Below, piece by piece: positions 51,966 to 60,621 of a stretch of DNA of 64,000 nt; within the stretch, counting starts at the first letter, position 1; the number at the start of each line of letters is the position of its first letter. The position numbers and the translations under genes were made by a program. Source of the stretch: Taklimakanibacter albus (lineage in GTDB: Bacteria; Pseudomonadota; Alphaproteobacteria; Rhizobiales; Aestuariivirgaceae); the NCBI RefSeq assembly GCF_016595235.1, contig NZ_JAENHL010000007.1, positions 2,054,043 to 2,118,042 on the forward strand, written 5' to 3'. The notes beneath the pieces were generated by a model. The model saw nothing but the letters and a program-made list of their open reading frames with translations, did not search any database and was not told the origin of the DNA.

Positions 51966-53524
51966 GCCGCCGCTCCTTCGACGTGCCGCTGGTCGAGACC
52001 GAGGGCGGCGCGCATCAGGATCTCTTCACTCGCTTGCCCGCGATCGAAATTCGCGGCCACCCGGCCTTCGCGCATCACCAGGATGCGGTCGCTGAGGCCT
52101 AGTATTTCAGGAAGCTCCGAGGACACCATGATGATGGCGACGCCCTCTTCGTCGGCGAGCTTCGCCATCAGCTGATAGATCTCGCGCTTGGCGCCGACAT
52201 CGACGCCGCGCGTCGGCTCGTCGATCAGGAGCACCCGGCATTTCGCATGGAGGCTGCGGGCGATCAGGCATTTCTGCTGGTTGCCGCCGGAGAGCTGGCT
52301 GATCTTTTCGGCGGGACTCCTCGTGCGGATGCGCAGGCGCTCGATCAGCGCCATGGCGGCTGCATCCTCGACGCGGCGGTCGAGCAGGCCCTTGCGGCGG
52401 ATGCGGGAGAGACCCGCAATGCTGATATTGAAGGCGACGTCCTGCGGCAGGAAGCAGCCTTCCGACTTGCGGTCTTCGGGCAGGAGGCACAGGCCGCGTG
52501 CGATCGCCTGCCTGGGGTTCGAAGGCCGCTTCCCGCCGAGCAAGGTGAAGGACGCTGCCTCGGCGCGATCGGCGCCGGCGAGAGCGCGCAGCAACTCGGA
52601 GCGGCCGGCGCCTGCCAGCCCGCAAATGCCAAGGATTTCACCGGTCCGCACCGCGATGCCGACGTCGCGCAGAGCAGCACCCCGCGAGAGCCCCTTGGCT
52701 TCGAGCGCGACGGCGCCCGGCCGGCGCTGCCGCGCGGGGTAGATGTCCTCGATCTTGCGGCCGACCATCAGGCCGACGAGATCCTGGTGATCGAGCTCAG
52801 TGGTTTTACCACCACCCACGACGCGCCCGTCGCGCAGCACCGTGACCCGGCTGCAGATCTCGAAGACTTCACGCAAACGGTGCGAGATATAGATGAAACT
52901 CACGCCCACGCCCGACAGACGGCGGATGATCTCGAACAATTTATCGAGCTCGGCCGCGCCCAGCACCGCCGAGGGCTCGTCCAGCACCACGAGCCGCGCC
53001 TTACGCGACAGGGCGCCGGCGATCTCGGTCATCTGCCGCTGCGCGACGCTCAAAGTGCCGGTGATCGCCTTTGGATCAAGATTGAAGCCGAGGCGCGCCA
53101 GCACATCCAGGCTGCGTCGCCTTGTTTCCGGCCAGTCGATGAGGCCGGTGCGGGTCTTCGGCAGTCGCCCGAGCCACATATTCTCGGCGACGCTCAAATG
53201 CGGCGCCAGCATGGTTTCCTGGTAGATGACGGCGATGCCGCGTTCGATCATGTCGAGCGGCGTCGGGCGGTCGACCTTCTCGCCGGCGACGACGACCTCG
53301 CCCTGATCGGCATGATGGGCTCCGGACAGGATCTTGATGAGCGTGGATTTGCCGGCGCCATTCTCACCGATGAGGCCCAGCACCTCGCCGGGCGCAACAT
53401 CGAGATCGACATTTTCGAGCGCCACGACGCCGGGAAAACTTTTGCCGACACCGCGCATCACGAGTATCGGAGCGGCCGCGCCGTGCGCCTGATCGCCCCC
53501 TTCCCTGTGCTCGCGCCCGCTCAT
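51962..53524 (-). CDS. Sugar ABC transporter double ATPase (RbsA-like)
   Basis: A 520-residue fused ATPase. Domain 1 has Walker A GENGAGKST and signature LSVAQRQMTEIAGAL; domain 2 has the usual degenerate first half (GLAGAGRSE) and LSGGNQQKCLIARSL with LLIDEPTRGVDVGAKREIY. I use the ATG at 53524 with ribosome site GGAGGG rather than the GTG five codons upstream. It is the first gene of the operon, facing the GntR gene across an 79-base region with a perfect palindrome. Confidence 0.93.
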   Translation of the reverse strand: MSGREHREGGDQAHGAAAPILVMRGVGKSFPGVVALENVDLDVAPGEVLGLIGENGAGKSTLIKILSGAHHADQGEVVVAGEKVDRPTPLDMIERGIAVIYQETMLAPHLSVAENMWLGRLPKTRTGLIDWPETRRRSLDVLARLGFNLDPKAITGTLSVAQRQMTEIAGALSRKARLVVLDEPSAVLGAAELDKLFEIIRRLSGVGVSFIYISHRLREVFEICSRVTVLRDGRVVGGGKTTELDHQDLVGLMVGRKIEDIYPARQRRPGAVALEAKGLSRGAALRDVGIAVRTGEILGICGLAGAGRSELLRALAGADRAEAASFTLLGGKRPSNPRQAIARGLCLLPEDRKSEGCFLPQDVAFNISIAGLSRIRRKGLLDRRVEDAAAMALIERLRIRTRSPAEKISQLSGGNQQKCLIARSLHAKCRVLLIDEPTRGVDVGAKREIYQLMAKLADEEGVAIIMVSSELPEILGLSDRILVMREGRVAANFDRGQASEEILMRAALGLDQRHVEGAAA

Positions 53525-53549
53525 TTCCGCCCTCCCCACTTTCTTTTAT

Positions 53550-53568
53550 CATATTATCAGATAATATG
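53550..53568. promoter_or_regulatory. Perfect 19-base palindrome between divergent ABC and gntR genes
   Basis: CATATTATCAGATAATATG is an exact palindrome around a central A. It is 26 bases from the ATPase start and 36 bases from the gntR start. It is the obvious operator for the GntR-family protein encoded at 53604, which would then repress both itself and the sugar importer. Confidence 0.8.
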
Positions 53569-53603
53569 CAGACGAGAGTCAAGCGGTCTGGTCAGGACGT
53601 CGG

Positions 53604-54323
53604 ATGGCCCAGCAAATCCCAGCTCCCCTCGGGCGCGGCCCGAAGCGTAATCTTTTCACCCATGTGGTGGCGAGCCTTGGCCTGCGCATCATCAAAGGCG
53701 AGCTCAACCCGGCGCTGCCTTTCCCCAAGGAGGCCGATCTCGGCGCCGAATTCGGCGCCAGCCGCTCGGTCATCCGCGAGGCGGTCAAATCGCTGGCGGC
53801 GCGCGGCCTCATCGCATCCCAGACCCGCACCGGCATCCGCGTGCTCGAGCCGATCAACTGGAACCTGCTCGACGCCGAGGTGCTGAACTGGCGCTACAGC
53901 ACCATGCCGCAAGCCGAGTTCTATGGTGAGCTGTTCGAGATCCGCCTGCTGATCGAGCCCGAGGCGGCGCGCCTTGCCGCGATACGCGGCAGTACCGCCG
54001 AAATCGCCATCATCGAAAAGGCCTTCGCCGCGATGAGCGAAGCGGCGCGCACCGGAACCTCAGGCGTCGCGGCCGATCTCGCCTTTCACCGCGCCATTCT
54101 TGCGGCCGCGCATAATGCGCTGCTGCTGCAGATGGGCAATCTCATCGCTGTCGGCCTCGATATCGCGCATCGCCTGTCGAGCGAATCCTTCGCGGTGTTC
54201 CTGCCGATGCATCAGCGGGTGCTCGACGCCATCATCGCGCGCGACAGCGATGCCGCCGGAAATGCGATGCGGCATCTATTGTCGGAGACCAGAGAGTTCA
54301 TGAGCCGCCTGATCTGGGCTTGA
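53604..54323 (+). CDS. GntR family regulator, FadR/FCD subfamily
   Basis: A 239-residue regulator with a winged helix at about 12-75 (HVVASLGLRIIKGELNP, FPKEADLGAEFGASRSVIREAVKSLAARGLI) and a helical FCD domain from about 95 to 230 with the metal-site pattern FHRAILAAAHN. It diverges from the ribose-type ABC operon across a region with a 19-base perfect palindrome, its likely operator. Members of this branch often sense sugar acids. Confidence 0.92.
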   Translation: MAQQIPAPLGRGPKRNLFTHVVASLGLRIIKGELNPALPFPKEADLGAEFGASRSVIREAVKSLAARGLIASQTRTGIRVLEPINWNLLDAEVLNWRYSTMPQAEFYGELFEIRLLIEPEAARLAAIRGSTAEIAIIEKAFAAMSEAARTGTSGVAADLAFHRAILAAAHNALLLQMGNLIAVGLDIAHRLSSESFAVFLPMHQRVLDAIIARDSDAAGNAMRHLLSETREFMSRLIWA

Positions 54324-54418
54324 CCCAAATGCCGTCCCTCTTGCGGGGCCTCTCCGGACAATCCTATTAAGGGATATCTGAGAGAGTCGGGGCTTTGCAA
54401 TTCCTGCAGGATAGATTC

Positions 54419-54967
54419 ATGGAAATCAGTGTCGGCCAGCGATTGAAGGAGATTCGTGAGCGACTGGGCATGTCGCAACGCGAAGTCGCTCGCCGATCAG
54501 GGCAAAGCGCCGGTGCTGTTTCGGCGATCGAACTTGGCAAGGTCAGCCCGTCGGTCGAGACATTGAAACGCTTGTGCGATTGCCTCGACATATCGCTCGC
54601 CGATTTCTTCGCGCCGGACCAGACCAACCCGACCTCGGCCTTCTTCAGCCCGGAAGAGATGGTCGGCGTCCCTATGGGGCTGATCCACTATCAGCAAGTC
54701 CACCGCTCCACCCCCAAGGCGCCAATGCAATTTGTCCGGGTGGTCGTTCAGCCGGGATCGGACACCGGTAATGTCGGCAATCCGGTCGGCACCGATGAGG
54801 TCGGCTACATCGTCTCAGGCACGGTGGAGGCGACGATCGGCGGCGAGACCCGGCAACTGAAGGCCGGCGACGGTTATCTTGCCAGAGGGGGGCAGAAGCA
54901 GCGCTTCCGCAATGTGTCGAAGGACACGTGCGAATATGTGTTCGTGACCGCGGCCATCGGATTCTGA
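54419..54967 (+). CDS. XRE-cupin transcriptional regulator (PuuR-like)
   Basis: A 182-residue regulator: an N-terminal XRE helix-turn-helix at about 5-60 (VGQRLKEIRERLGMSQREVARRSGQSAGAVSAIE) and a C-terminal cupin at about 105-180 (GTDEVGYIVSGTVEATIGGE, LKAGDGYLARGG). The ATG at 54419 is used; a TTG eight codons earlier is possible. PuuR-type proteins repress polyamine catabolism. Here the downstream operon encodes a PLP decarboxylase and a spermidine/putrescine-type importer, a coherent target. Confidence 0.9.
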   Translation: MEISVGQRLKEIRERLGMSQREVARRSGQSAGAVSAIELGKVSPSVETLKRLCDCLDISLADFFAPDQTNPTSAFFSPEEMVGVPMGLIHYQQVHRSTPKAPMQFVRVVVQPGSDTGNVGNPVGTDEVGYIVSGTVEATIGGETRQLKAGDGYLARGGQKQRFRNVSKDTCEYVFVTAAIGF

Positions 54968-54984
54968 TACTCAGGATGACAAAA

Positions 54985-55014
54985 ATAATTGACACTCAAC
55001 ATTATAATTGCCAC
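54985..55014. promoter_or_regulatory. Direct repeat upstream of the decarboxylase operon
   Basis: ATAATTGACAC (54985-54995) and ATAATTGCCAC (55004-55014) are direct repeats with one difference, 19 bases apart, in the AT-rich 76-base gap before the decarboxylase gene. TATAAT at 55003-55008 lies within the second copy. Spacing near two helical turns would place a dimeric regulator on one face of the DNA; the XRE-cupin protein encoded just upstream is the candidate. Confidence 0.55.
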
Positions 55015-55043
55015 CATACCTCTCAACAAAGAGAGGAAACAGC

Positions 55044-56348
55044 ATGTTGGGTGGTGCCTTGGGCGAGGCGGGACAATCCCTGCCTGAACTCGAAGAGACT
55101 CTGAAAAAAGCCAAGCAGCGCAATCTCGCCTGGTATGGGCCGCGGATGTTCCGGCCCTCCTATTTCGCCGGAACCGACGTCCTCGACGTCGCGACCAAGG
55201 CCTTCAATCTGTTCGCCTCCGAGAACTGGCTCTATGGGCGCACCTCCTATCCGGCGCTGGGCGAGTTCGAGGACGATGTTCTCGACACCCTATATGACCT
55301 GTTCCACGCCCCCGCCGGCGCCGCCGGAATCCTGACCAGCGGCGGGACCGAAAGCCTGATCGAAGCCGTGCATATTGCCCGCGACAAGGCCCAGGCCACC
55401 GGAAAGACCGGTCGTCTCAACATCGTCATTCCCAACACGGCCCATCCGGCTCTCGACAAGGCCACCCACCTGCTCGCCATGGATGTGCGCCGTGCCCCAC
55501 CGCAAGAGACACAAGAAGCGGAACTGGACTGGCTGGCGCGCGCGCTCGACCGGAATACGGTACTTCTTGTCGGCTCGGCCCCACCCTATCCTTTCGGCGA
55601 AGTCGATCCCATCGACAGGCTGGCGCAACTCGCCAAAGCACATGGCATCCGTCTGCATGTGGATGCGTGTCTCGGCGGCATGATACTGCCCTTTGCCGAG
55701 ATGCTCGGCCGTCAGCCGCCGCTCTTCGACTTCCGTATCGACGGCGTGAGTTCTCTCTCGGTCGACCTGCACAAATTCGGCTATTCCGCCAAGGGCATCT
55801 CGGCCCTGATCTTCCGCGAAGCCGACGATGCGACCTTCACCCGCACCGTCTTCACCGATTGGCCATCGGGCATGTATGGCACGCCGAGCATATCGGGAAC
55901 GCGGCCGGGTGGCGCGCTGGCCTCCGCCTGGGCGGTCATGCGTTATCTCGGTCGCGACGGTTTCATGGAACGGACCCGCAAGATCTATGAGATCAGGGAC
56001 GAATTCATCGAACGCCTGCGCGCCCTGGACGCCAGCGTCATCGGGCGCCCGGATTGCTATCACTTCAACTTCGCGCTCGCCGGGCTCGACAATCTCCTTC
56101 TTGCCGCCGAACTCAGCAAGGAAGGCTGGATCGTGTCCAGCACCGAGAAACCGGCGGCGGTGCAACTCATGATCACCGCCGCGCATGAGGGCGTGGCCCA
56201 GCCCTTCGCCAAGGCCGTCGCTGATATCGCGATGGATATCCGCAAGGGCAAACGCACCGGCGGCGGCGAAAGCTCGGTCTATTCGAAGGTGGTGGTGAAG
56301 CAGCGCCTCGCGAAGGGAAACGAAGCGCGACCGACGGCCTCTACCTGA
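55044..56348 (+). CDS. Group II PLP-dependent decarboxylase / sphingosine-phosphate lyase-like enzyme
   Basis: A 434-residue fold-type I PLP enzyme. It has GGTES at 100-104 for phosphate binding, HVDACLGG with D207 pairing the pyridine nitrogen, and the Schiff-base lysine K244 in DLHKFGYSAKG. FMERTRKIYEIRDEF and the overall length match the branch shared by sphingosine-1-phosphate lyase and archaeal-type tyrosine/aspartate decarboxylases. Start at 55044 with ribosome site GAGAGGAAA. It leads an operon with a polyamine-type importer. The substrate could be an amino acid or a phosphorylated amino alcohol. Confidence 0.85.
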   Translation: MLGGALGEAGQSLPELEETLKKAKQRNLAWYGPRMFRPSYFAGTDVLDVATKAFNLFASENWLYGRTSYPALGEFEDDVLDTLYDLFHAPAGAAGILTSGGTESLIEAVHIARDKAQATGKTGRLNIVIPNTAHPALDKATHLLAMDVRRAPPQETQEAELDWLARALDRNTVLLVGSAPPYPFGEVDPIDRLAQLAKAHGIRLHVDACLGGMILPFAEMLGRQPPLFDFRIDGVSSLSVDLHKFGYSAKGISALIFREADDATFTRTVFTDWPSGMYGTPSISGTRPGGALASAWAVMRYLGRDGFMERTRKIYEIRDEFIERLRALDASVIGRPDCYHFNFALAGLDNLLLAAELSKEGWIVSSTEKPAAVQLMITAAHEGVAQPFAKAVADIAMDIRKGKRTGGGESSVYSKVVVKQRLAKGNEARPTAST

Positions 56349-56370
56349 AACCAAACGACAGGCAACGCAG

Positions 56371-57540
56371 ATGGCCACAAATCTGAGCGTAGCGCGATCG
56401 TCTTTGGCTATAGAAGAGCCGAATGCATCAGCGGCTCGGGATATGACGATGGCAGCGCGCAAGATTCTGGCAACCTTCAGAGACGTGGCGAAGAGTTATG
56501 ACGGGCGAACAACGGCCGTCCGCGACCTCAATCTCGACATATGCGAAGGTGAGTTTCTCACCCTTCTCGGCCCCTCGGGCTCGGGCAAGACCAGCACCTT
56601 GATGATGCTGGCGGGCTTCGAAGCGCCGAGCCGGGGTGAGATCATCTTCCAGGGCAAGGCTCTCAATGCTCTGCCGCCGCATCAGCGCAATTTCGGCGTG
56701 GTCTTCCAGGACTACGCGCTGTTTCCGCACCTGACCGTCGCCGAGAACCTGGCCTATCCCTTGCGCTTTCGCGCGACCGGACGCGCCGAGACCGAGGAAC
56801 GTGTCGGCAAGGCACTGAGCATGCTGCAGCTCGACCAGTTCCGCGATCGCTATCCGCGCCAGCTTTCCGGCGGCCAGCAGCAGCGTGTGGCGCTCGGCCG
56901 GGCACTTATCTTCGATCCCCATCTCGTCCTGATGGACGAGCCCCTGGGCGCGCTCGACCGGCAGTTGCGCGAGCGCATGCAGATGGAAATCAAGCATCTG
57001 CACAAACGTCTCGGCATAAGCTTCATCTCCGTCACCCATGATCAGGGCGAGGCGCTGACCATGTCGGATCGGATCGCCGTCTTCAATGATGGAACCTTGC
57101 AGCAGATCGGGAGTCCCCAGGATCTCTATGAAACGCCTGCCAATGCCTTCGTCGCGCGGTTCATCGGCGACAGCAATTTCCTTTCAGGCCATGTCGCAGC
57201 GATACGCGGTGATGCGGTTCTCGTCGAATGCCAGGACGGTCTCAAGATAACGGCCCGGAATGTCGATTGCGGCGCGGTGGGCAGCGCAGCGCTCATCAGC
57301 GTCAGGCCGGAACGCGTGCGTCCCGGAGCCGTCGCCTTGGGCGAACACAACCATGCCGAGGGCTCGGTTCTCGAACATGTCTATTTCGGTGACGCCACCC
57401 GGATCAGGCTGCGCGTCGCCGACTCGACGGAATTCCTTGTCAAGCTTCCAGCCGGCGACATGCCGTCCGGAGCGGAGGTGGGAAAGACCATCAAGCTGAG
57501 CTGGTCGCGCGCCCACTGTCACGCCTTTGCCAAGGAATGA
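56371..57540 (+). CDS. Spermidine/putrescine-type ABC transporter ATPase (PotA-like)
   Basis: A 389-residue ATPase. A 30-residue N-terminal extension precedes the core ([14 protein letters not shown]); an internal ATG at 56443 or 56449 may be the true start. Walker A is GPSGSGKTS, signature [15 protein letters not shown] and Walker [13 protein letters not shown], with a C-terminal TOBE region ([12 protein letters not shown]). Pot-family ATPases serve polyamines and other small cations or acids. The next gene's ribosome site lies just after its stop. Confidence 0.92.
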   Translation: MATNLSVARSSLAIEEPNASAARDMTMAARKILATFRDVAKSYDGRTTAVRDLNLDICEGEFLTLLGPSGSGKTSTLMMLAGFEAPSRGEIIFQGKALNALPPHQRNFGVVFQDYALFPHLTVAENLAYPLRFRATGRAETEERVGKALSMLQLDQFRDRYPRQLSGGQQQRVALGRALIFDPHLVLMDEPLGALDRQLRERMQMEIKHLHKRLGISFISVTHDQGEALTMSDRIAVFNDGTLQQIGSPQDLYETPANAFVARFIGDSNFLSGHVAAIRGDAVLVECQDGLKITARNVDCGAVGSAALISVRPERVRPGAVALGEHNHAEGSVLEHVYFGDATRIRLRVADSTEFLVKLPAGDMPSGAEVGKTIKLSWSRAHCHAFAKE

Positions 57541-57578
57541 ACAAGCCAAACCAAAATAAACAAAACAGGGAGACGCCA

Positions 57579-58622
57579 ATGTTCAGGATAAAAGGACGAC
57601 ATCTCGTCATATCGTTTGCCGGCTTGCTGATCGCCGGCACGGCGCACGCGCAGGAGCTCCGCATCGTGTCCTGGGGCGGCGCGGTGAGCGATGCCTATCG
57701 CGCCGCGATGTGGGAGCCCTATATGAAGCAGAGCGGCGTGAAGCTTGTCGAGGACCTCTATAGTGGCGAATTCGGCAAGATCAAATCGCAGGTCGAAGCC
57801 GGAAATCTGCAATGGGATGTCGCCGATCCCGAATGGCCGGAAGTCGAGCAGGGTTGCCGCGAGGGCCTGTTCGAAAAGATCGACGTGTCGCAATTCGACG
57901 GCACGGATCTCATCAAAGGCGCCATCTCGGAATGCGGCGTGATGACGATCCTCGGCGGCACCGTGCTTGCCTATAACAACGAGAAGATCAGCGATCCGCC
58001 CAAATCCTGGGCCGAATTCTGGGACGTCACGAAATATCCCGGCAAACGCGGCATGCGCCGCGCGATCACCGAAACCCTGCCCATGGCGCTGATGGCGGAT
58101 GGCGTGCCCAATGGGGAGATTTACAAGGTGCTCGCCACCAAGGAAGGGCAGGATCGCGCCTTCCGCAAGCTCGACGAATTGAAGCCTCACATTGTCTGGT
58201 GGACATCGGGCACCGAGCAGATCCAGGGGCTTCTGACCGGCGAATATGATCTCGCAATGGCCTGGAATGGACGCATCACCACCGCCAATAAAGAGGAAGG
58301 CTCCAAGCTCGCCATCGCCTGGGATGCGGGCCAGGTGCTCAATGGCGACCGGTGGGTCATTCTCAAAGGCAGCCCGAACAAGCAGCAAGCCCTCGACTTC
58401 ATGAAATTCGCCCTTCAGCCGGAACAGCAGGCGGCCTTCATGCGCCTGATTCCCTATGGCCAGGTCAACCAGAAGGCCTACGCCCTCCTTTCGGAAGAAG
58501 AAAAGAAGGACCTGCCGACAACGGAAGCTCACCTGAAGAACGCGCTTCTGGTCGATCCCGCCTTCTTCCTCGAGCACCGTGAAGCCTTGACCGAGCGCTT
58601 CGAGAAATGGGTGACGGAATGA
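57579..58622 (+). CDS. Spermidine/putrescine-type ABC substrate-binding protein (PotD-like)
   Basis: A 347-residue periplasmic binding protein with a Sec signal (RIKGRHLVISFAGLLIAGTAHA, cleaved before QELRIVSWGG). WGGAVSDAYRAAMWEPYMKQSG and the central WDVTKYPGKRGMRRA segment place it in the SBP_bac_8 PotD-related group. Start at 57579 with ribosome site GGGAG; an in-frame ATG at 57537 overlapping the ATPase stop lacks a signal-like N-terminus. Its stop overlaps the next start. Confidence 0.9.
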   Translation: MFRIKGRHLVISFAGLLIAGTAHAQELRIVSWGGAVSDAYRAAMWEPYMKQSGVKLVEDLYSGEFGKIKSQVEAGNLQWDVADPEWPEVEQGCREGLFEKIDVSQFDGTDLIKGAISECGVMTILGGTVLAYNNEKISDPPKSWAEFWDVTKYPGKRGMRRAITETLPMALMADGVPNGEIYKVLATKEGQDRAFRKLDELKPHIVWWTSGTEQIQGLLTGEYDLAMAWNGRITTANKEEGSKLAIAWDAGQVLNGDRWVILKGSPNKQQALDFMKFALQPEQQAAFMRLIPYGQVNQKAYALLSEEEKKDLPTTEAHLKNALLVDPAFFLEHREALTERFEKWVTE

Positions 58623-59842
58623 CAGCCGCAAATGGCGCGGCACTGCCGCGCCATTCTGTCCGCCGCAGCCTCGACAAGGCCGAGCTTCGTCGGCGCGCGC
58701 GCATCCCGCTGCGGATCGCGCCGGCGGTTCTTTTCGTGCTGATCACCATCGCGGTTCCGATCGCCCTGTTCCTCTATCGGGCCGTCGACAACAGCGAGAT
58801 ACGCGACAATCTGCCCGCCACTCTGACGCAGCTCGCCGATTGGACGGCCACGGCCATGCCGGAAGACCGTCACTATGACGCATTGGCCCGGGACCTGCGC
58901 GCGATCGCGGGTGAGCCGCCTCTCTTCCAGCTGGCGCGCCGCCTCAACTATCACCAGACCGGCTATCGCAGCGCGATCCTGAGAGCTTCCGAAGCGGTGA
59001 GCATGGCAGCACCTGGCGCTTCACCGCGCGCGCTGATCACCGCCGCCGACCCTCTATGGGGCCAAAGGGATATCTGGCAGGTCCTGCATCGTGAATCGGG
59101 GGCCATGACCAGCTTCTTCCTGCTGAATGCGCTCGACCTCGAGATCAATGACGGCGCGATCCGCTCGACCGATTCTGATCGCGCTCTCTATCGGGCTGTT
59201 TTCCTGCGCACCGTGTGGATGAGCCTGCTGATCGCCGGCGCTTGCGCGGTGCTGGGTTACCCGGTGGCCTATTTCCTCGCCAACTCCCAATCCCGCTTCG
59301 CGCTCTGGGGCATGTATGCGGTGCTGCTGCCGTTCTGGACATCGCTTCTCGTGCGCACTCTGGCCTGGATCGTCATTTTCCAGAAAGGTGGTCTCGCCTC
59401 CGGCATCCTTGCAATATCGGGATTCGGAGCGACGAGCCTGCTCTACAGCCGAACGGCGGTGATCATCGGCATGGTCCATGTCATGCTGCCCTTCATGATC
59501 CTGCCCATCTATGCCGTGATGCGAGGCATTCCAGCTTCTTATACGCGCGCCGCGATCTCGCTTGGCGCGTCCCCTCTGCAGGCCTTCTTCACCGTCTATC
59601 TGCCGCAATCCGTGCCGGGCATCGGCGCCGGCTTCTTGATCGTGACCATCCTGTCGCTCGGCTTCTATCTGACACCCGCCTTGCTCGGATCTCCCAATGA
59701 TCAGCTGATCAGCTATTTCATCGCCTATTTCACCAATGAGCTGGTCAACTGGAACATGGCGGCGGCCTTGTCGGTCTGGCTGCTGGTCATCGCCACGATC
59801 CTGTTCGTCACCATCCGCGGTCTCACGGGGCAAAGATCGTGA
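58619..59842 (+). CDS. Spermidine/putrescine-type ABC permease (PotB-like) with large periplasmic insertion
   Basis: A 407-residue inner-membrane subunit, over 100 residues longer than E. coli PotB. After the first helix (about 34-56) there is a hydrophilic stretch of about 130 residues (60-190) before the permease core, which has the usual EAA loop (AAISLGASPLQAFFTVYLPQS). Start at 58619, overlapping the TGA of the binding-protein gene (ATGA). The insertion probably lies in the periplasm and may contact the binding protein. Confidence 0.9.
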   Translation: MTAANGAALPRHSVRRSLDKAELRRRARIPLRIAPAVLFVLITIAVPIALFLYRAVDNSEIRDNLPATLTQLADWTATAMPEDRHYDALARDLRAIAGEPPLFQLARRLNYHQTGYRSAILRASEAVSMAAPGASPRALITAADPLWGQRDIWQVLHRESGAMTSFFLLNALDLEINDGAIRSTDSDRALYRAVFLRTVWMSLLIAGACAVLGYPVAYFLANSQSRFALWGMYAVLLPFWTSLLVRTLAWIVIFQKGGLASGILAISGFGATSLLYSRTAVIIGMVHVMLPFMILPIYAVMRGIPASYTRAAISLGASPLQAFFTVYLPQSVPGIGAGFLIVTILSLGFYLTPALLGSPNDQLISYFIAYFTNELVNWNMAAALSVWLLVIATILFVTIRGLTGQRS

Positions 59843-60615
59843 AGAAGAGCGGCCTGATCCTTCCCGTCTATGTCGGCCTCGTCCTCGCTTTTCTCGTACT
59901 GCCGCTGGTCATCGTGATCGCTTTGTCTTTCAGCCCCTCGCGCTTCTTCGTATTCCCGCCGAGTGGCGTATCGCTGCGCTGGTATGTCGATCTCGTGAGC
60001 GCTCCCAAGTGGCGCGAGGCGGCGTTCAACAGCCTGATCGTCGGGCTCGGCGCGAGTTTCGTCGCGACAGCGGTGGGCCTCCTGGCGGCGTGGGGACTTT
60101 CCGAGGCGAAATCGCGTTGGGCGAACGTCGCCACCGCATGGCTGGTCCTGCCGATGGGGGTGCCCATCGTGGTGGTCGCCGTCGCGTCCTTCATCACCTA
60201 CAGCCAGTATGGGCTCGCCAGCACGCGGCTCGGCCTGATCCTGGCGCACGCGGCTCTGGGTCTTCCCTTCGTCACCATTGCGGTCACGGCCACCTTGCGC
60301 GGCTTCAACCGCAATCTCGTGCGCGCCGCCGAAAGTCTTGGCGCCTCGCCCTTCGCGGCGTTTCGCACCGTCACCATTCCCGTCGTCATGCCGGGCATTC
60401 TGACCGGAGCGATTTTCGCTTTTGCGGTCTCCTTCGATGAGGTCATCGTGGCGCTGTTCCAGGCCACGCCGCAGCTTCACACCTTGCCGGTCGAAATCTT
60501 TTCCGGCACCCGCGAGAGCATTACGCCCACGGTCACCGCCGCGGCGACCGTGCTGATGGTCATTTCCATTCTTCTGCTCGTCCTGGTCGAAAGACTGCGC
60601 AAGCTCTCCGGATGA
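59839..60615 (+). CDS. Spermidine/putrescine-type ABC permease (PotC-like)
   Basis: A 258-residue inner-membrane subunit starting with GTG that overlaps the stop of the upstream permease (GTGA). LSFSPSRFFVFPPSGVSLRWYVDL near residue 30 is the PotC hallmark, and the EAA loop is AAESLGASPFAAFRTVTIPVVMPG. About six hydrophobic helices. It ends the operon, seven bases before the end of the convergent M20 gene. Confidence 0.92.
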   Translation: MKKSGLILPVYVGLVLAFLVLPLVIVIALSFSPSRFFVFPPSGVSLRWYVDLVSAPKWREAAFNSLIVGLGASFVATAVGLLAAWGLSEAKSRWANVATAWLVLPMGVPIVVVAVASFITYSQYGLASTRLGLILAHAALGLPFVTIAVTATLRGFNRNLVRAAESLGASPFAAFRTVTIPVVMPGILTGAIFAFAVSFDEVIVALFQATPQLHTLPVEIFSGTRESITPTVTAAATVLMVISILLLVLVERLRKLSG

Positions 60616-60621
60616 CCTTCA

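Noticed and set aside
54991-55008. Sigma-70 promoter from TTGACA and TATAAT before the decarboxylase gene
   Set aside because: The two hexamers are only about eight bases apart, too close for a functional -35/-10 pair; the direct repeat explains the similarity better.
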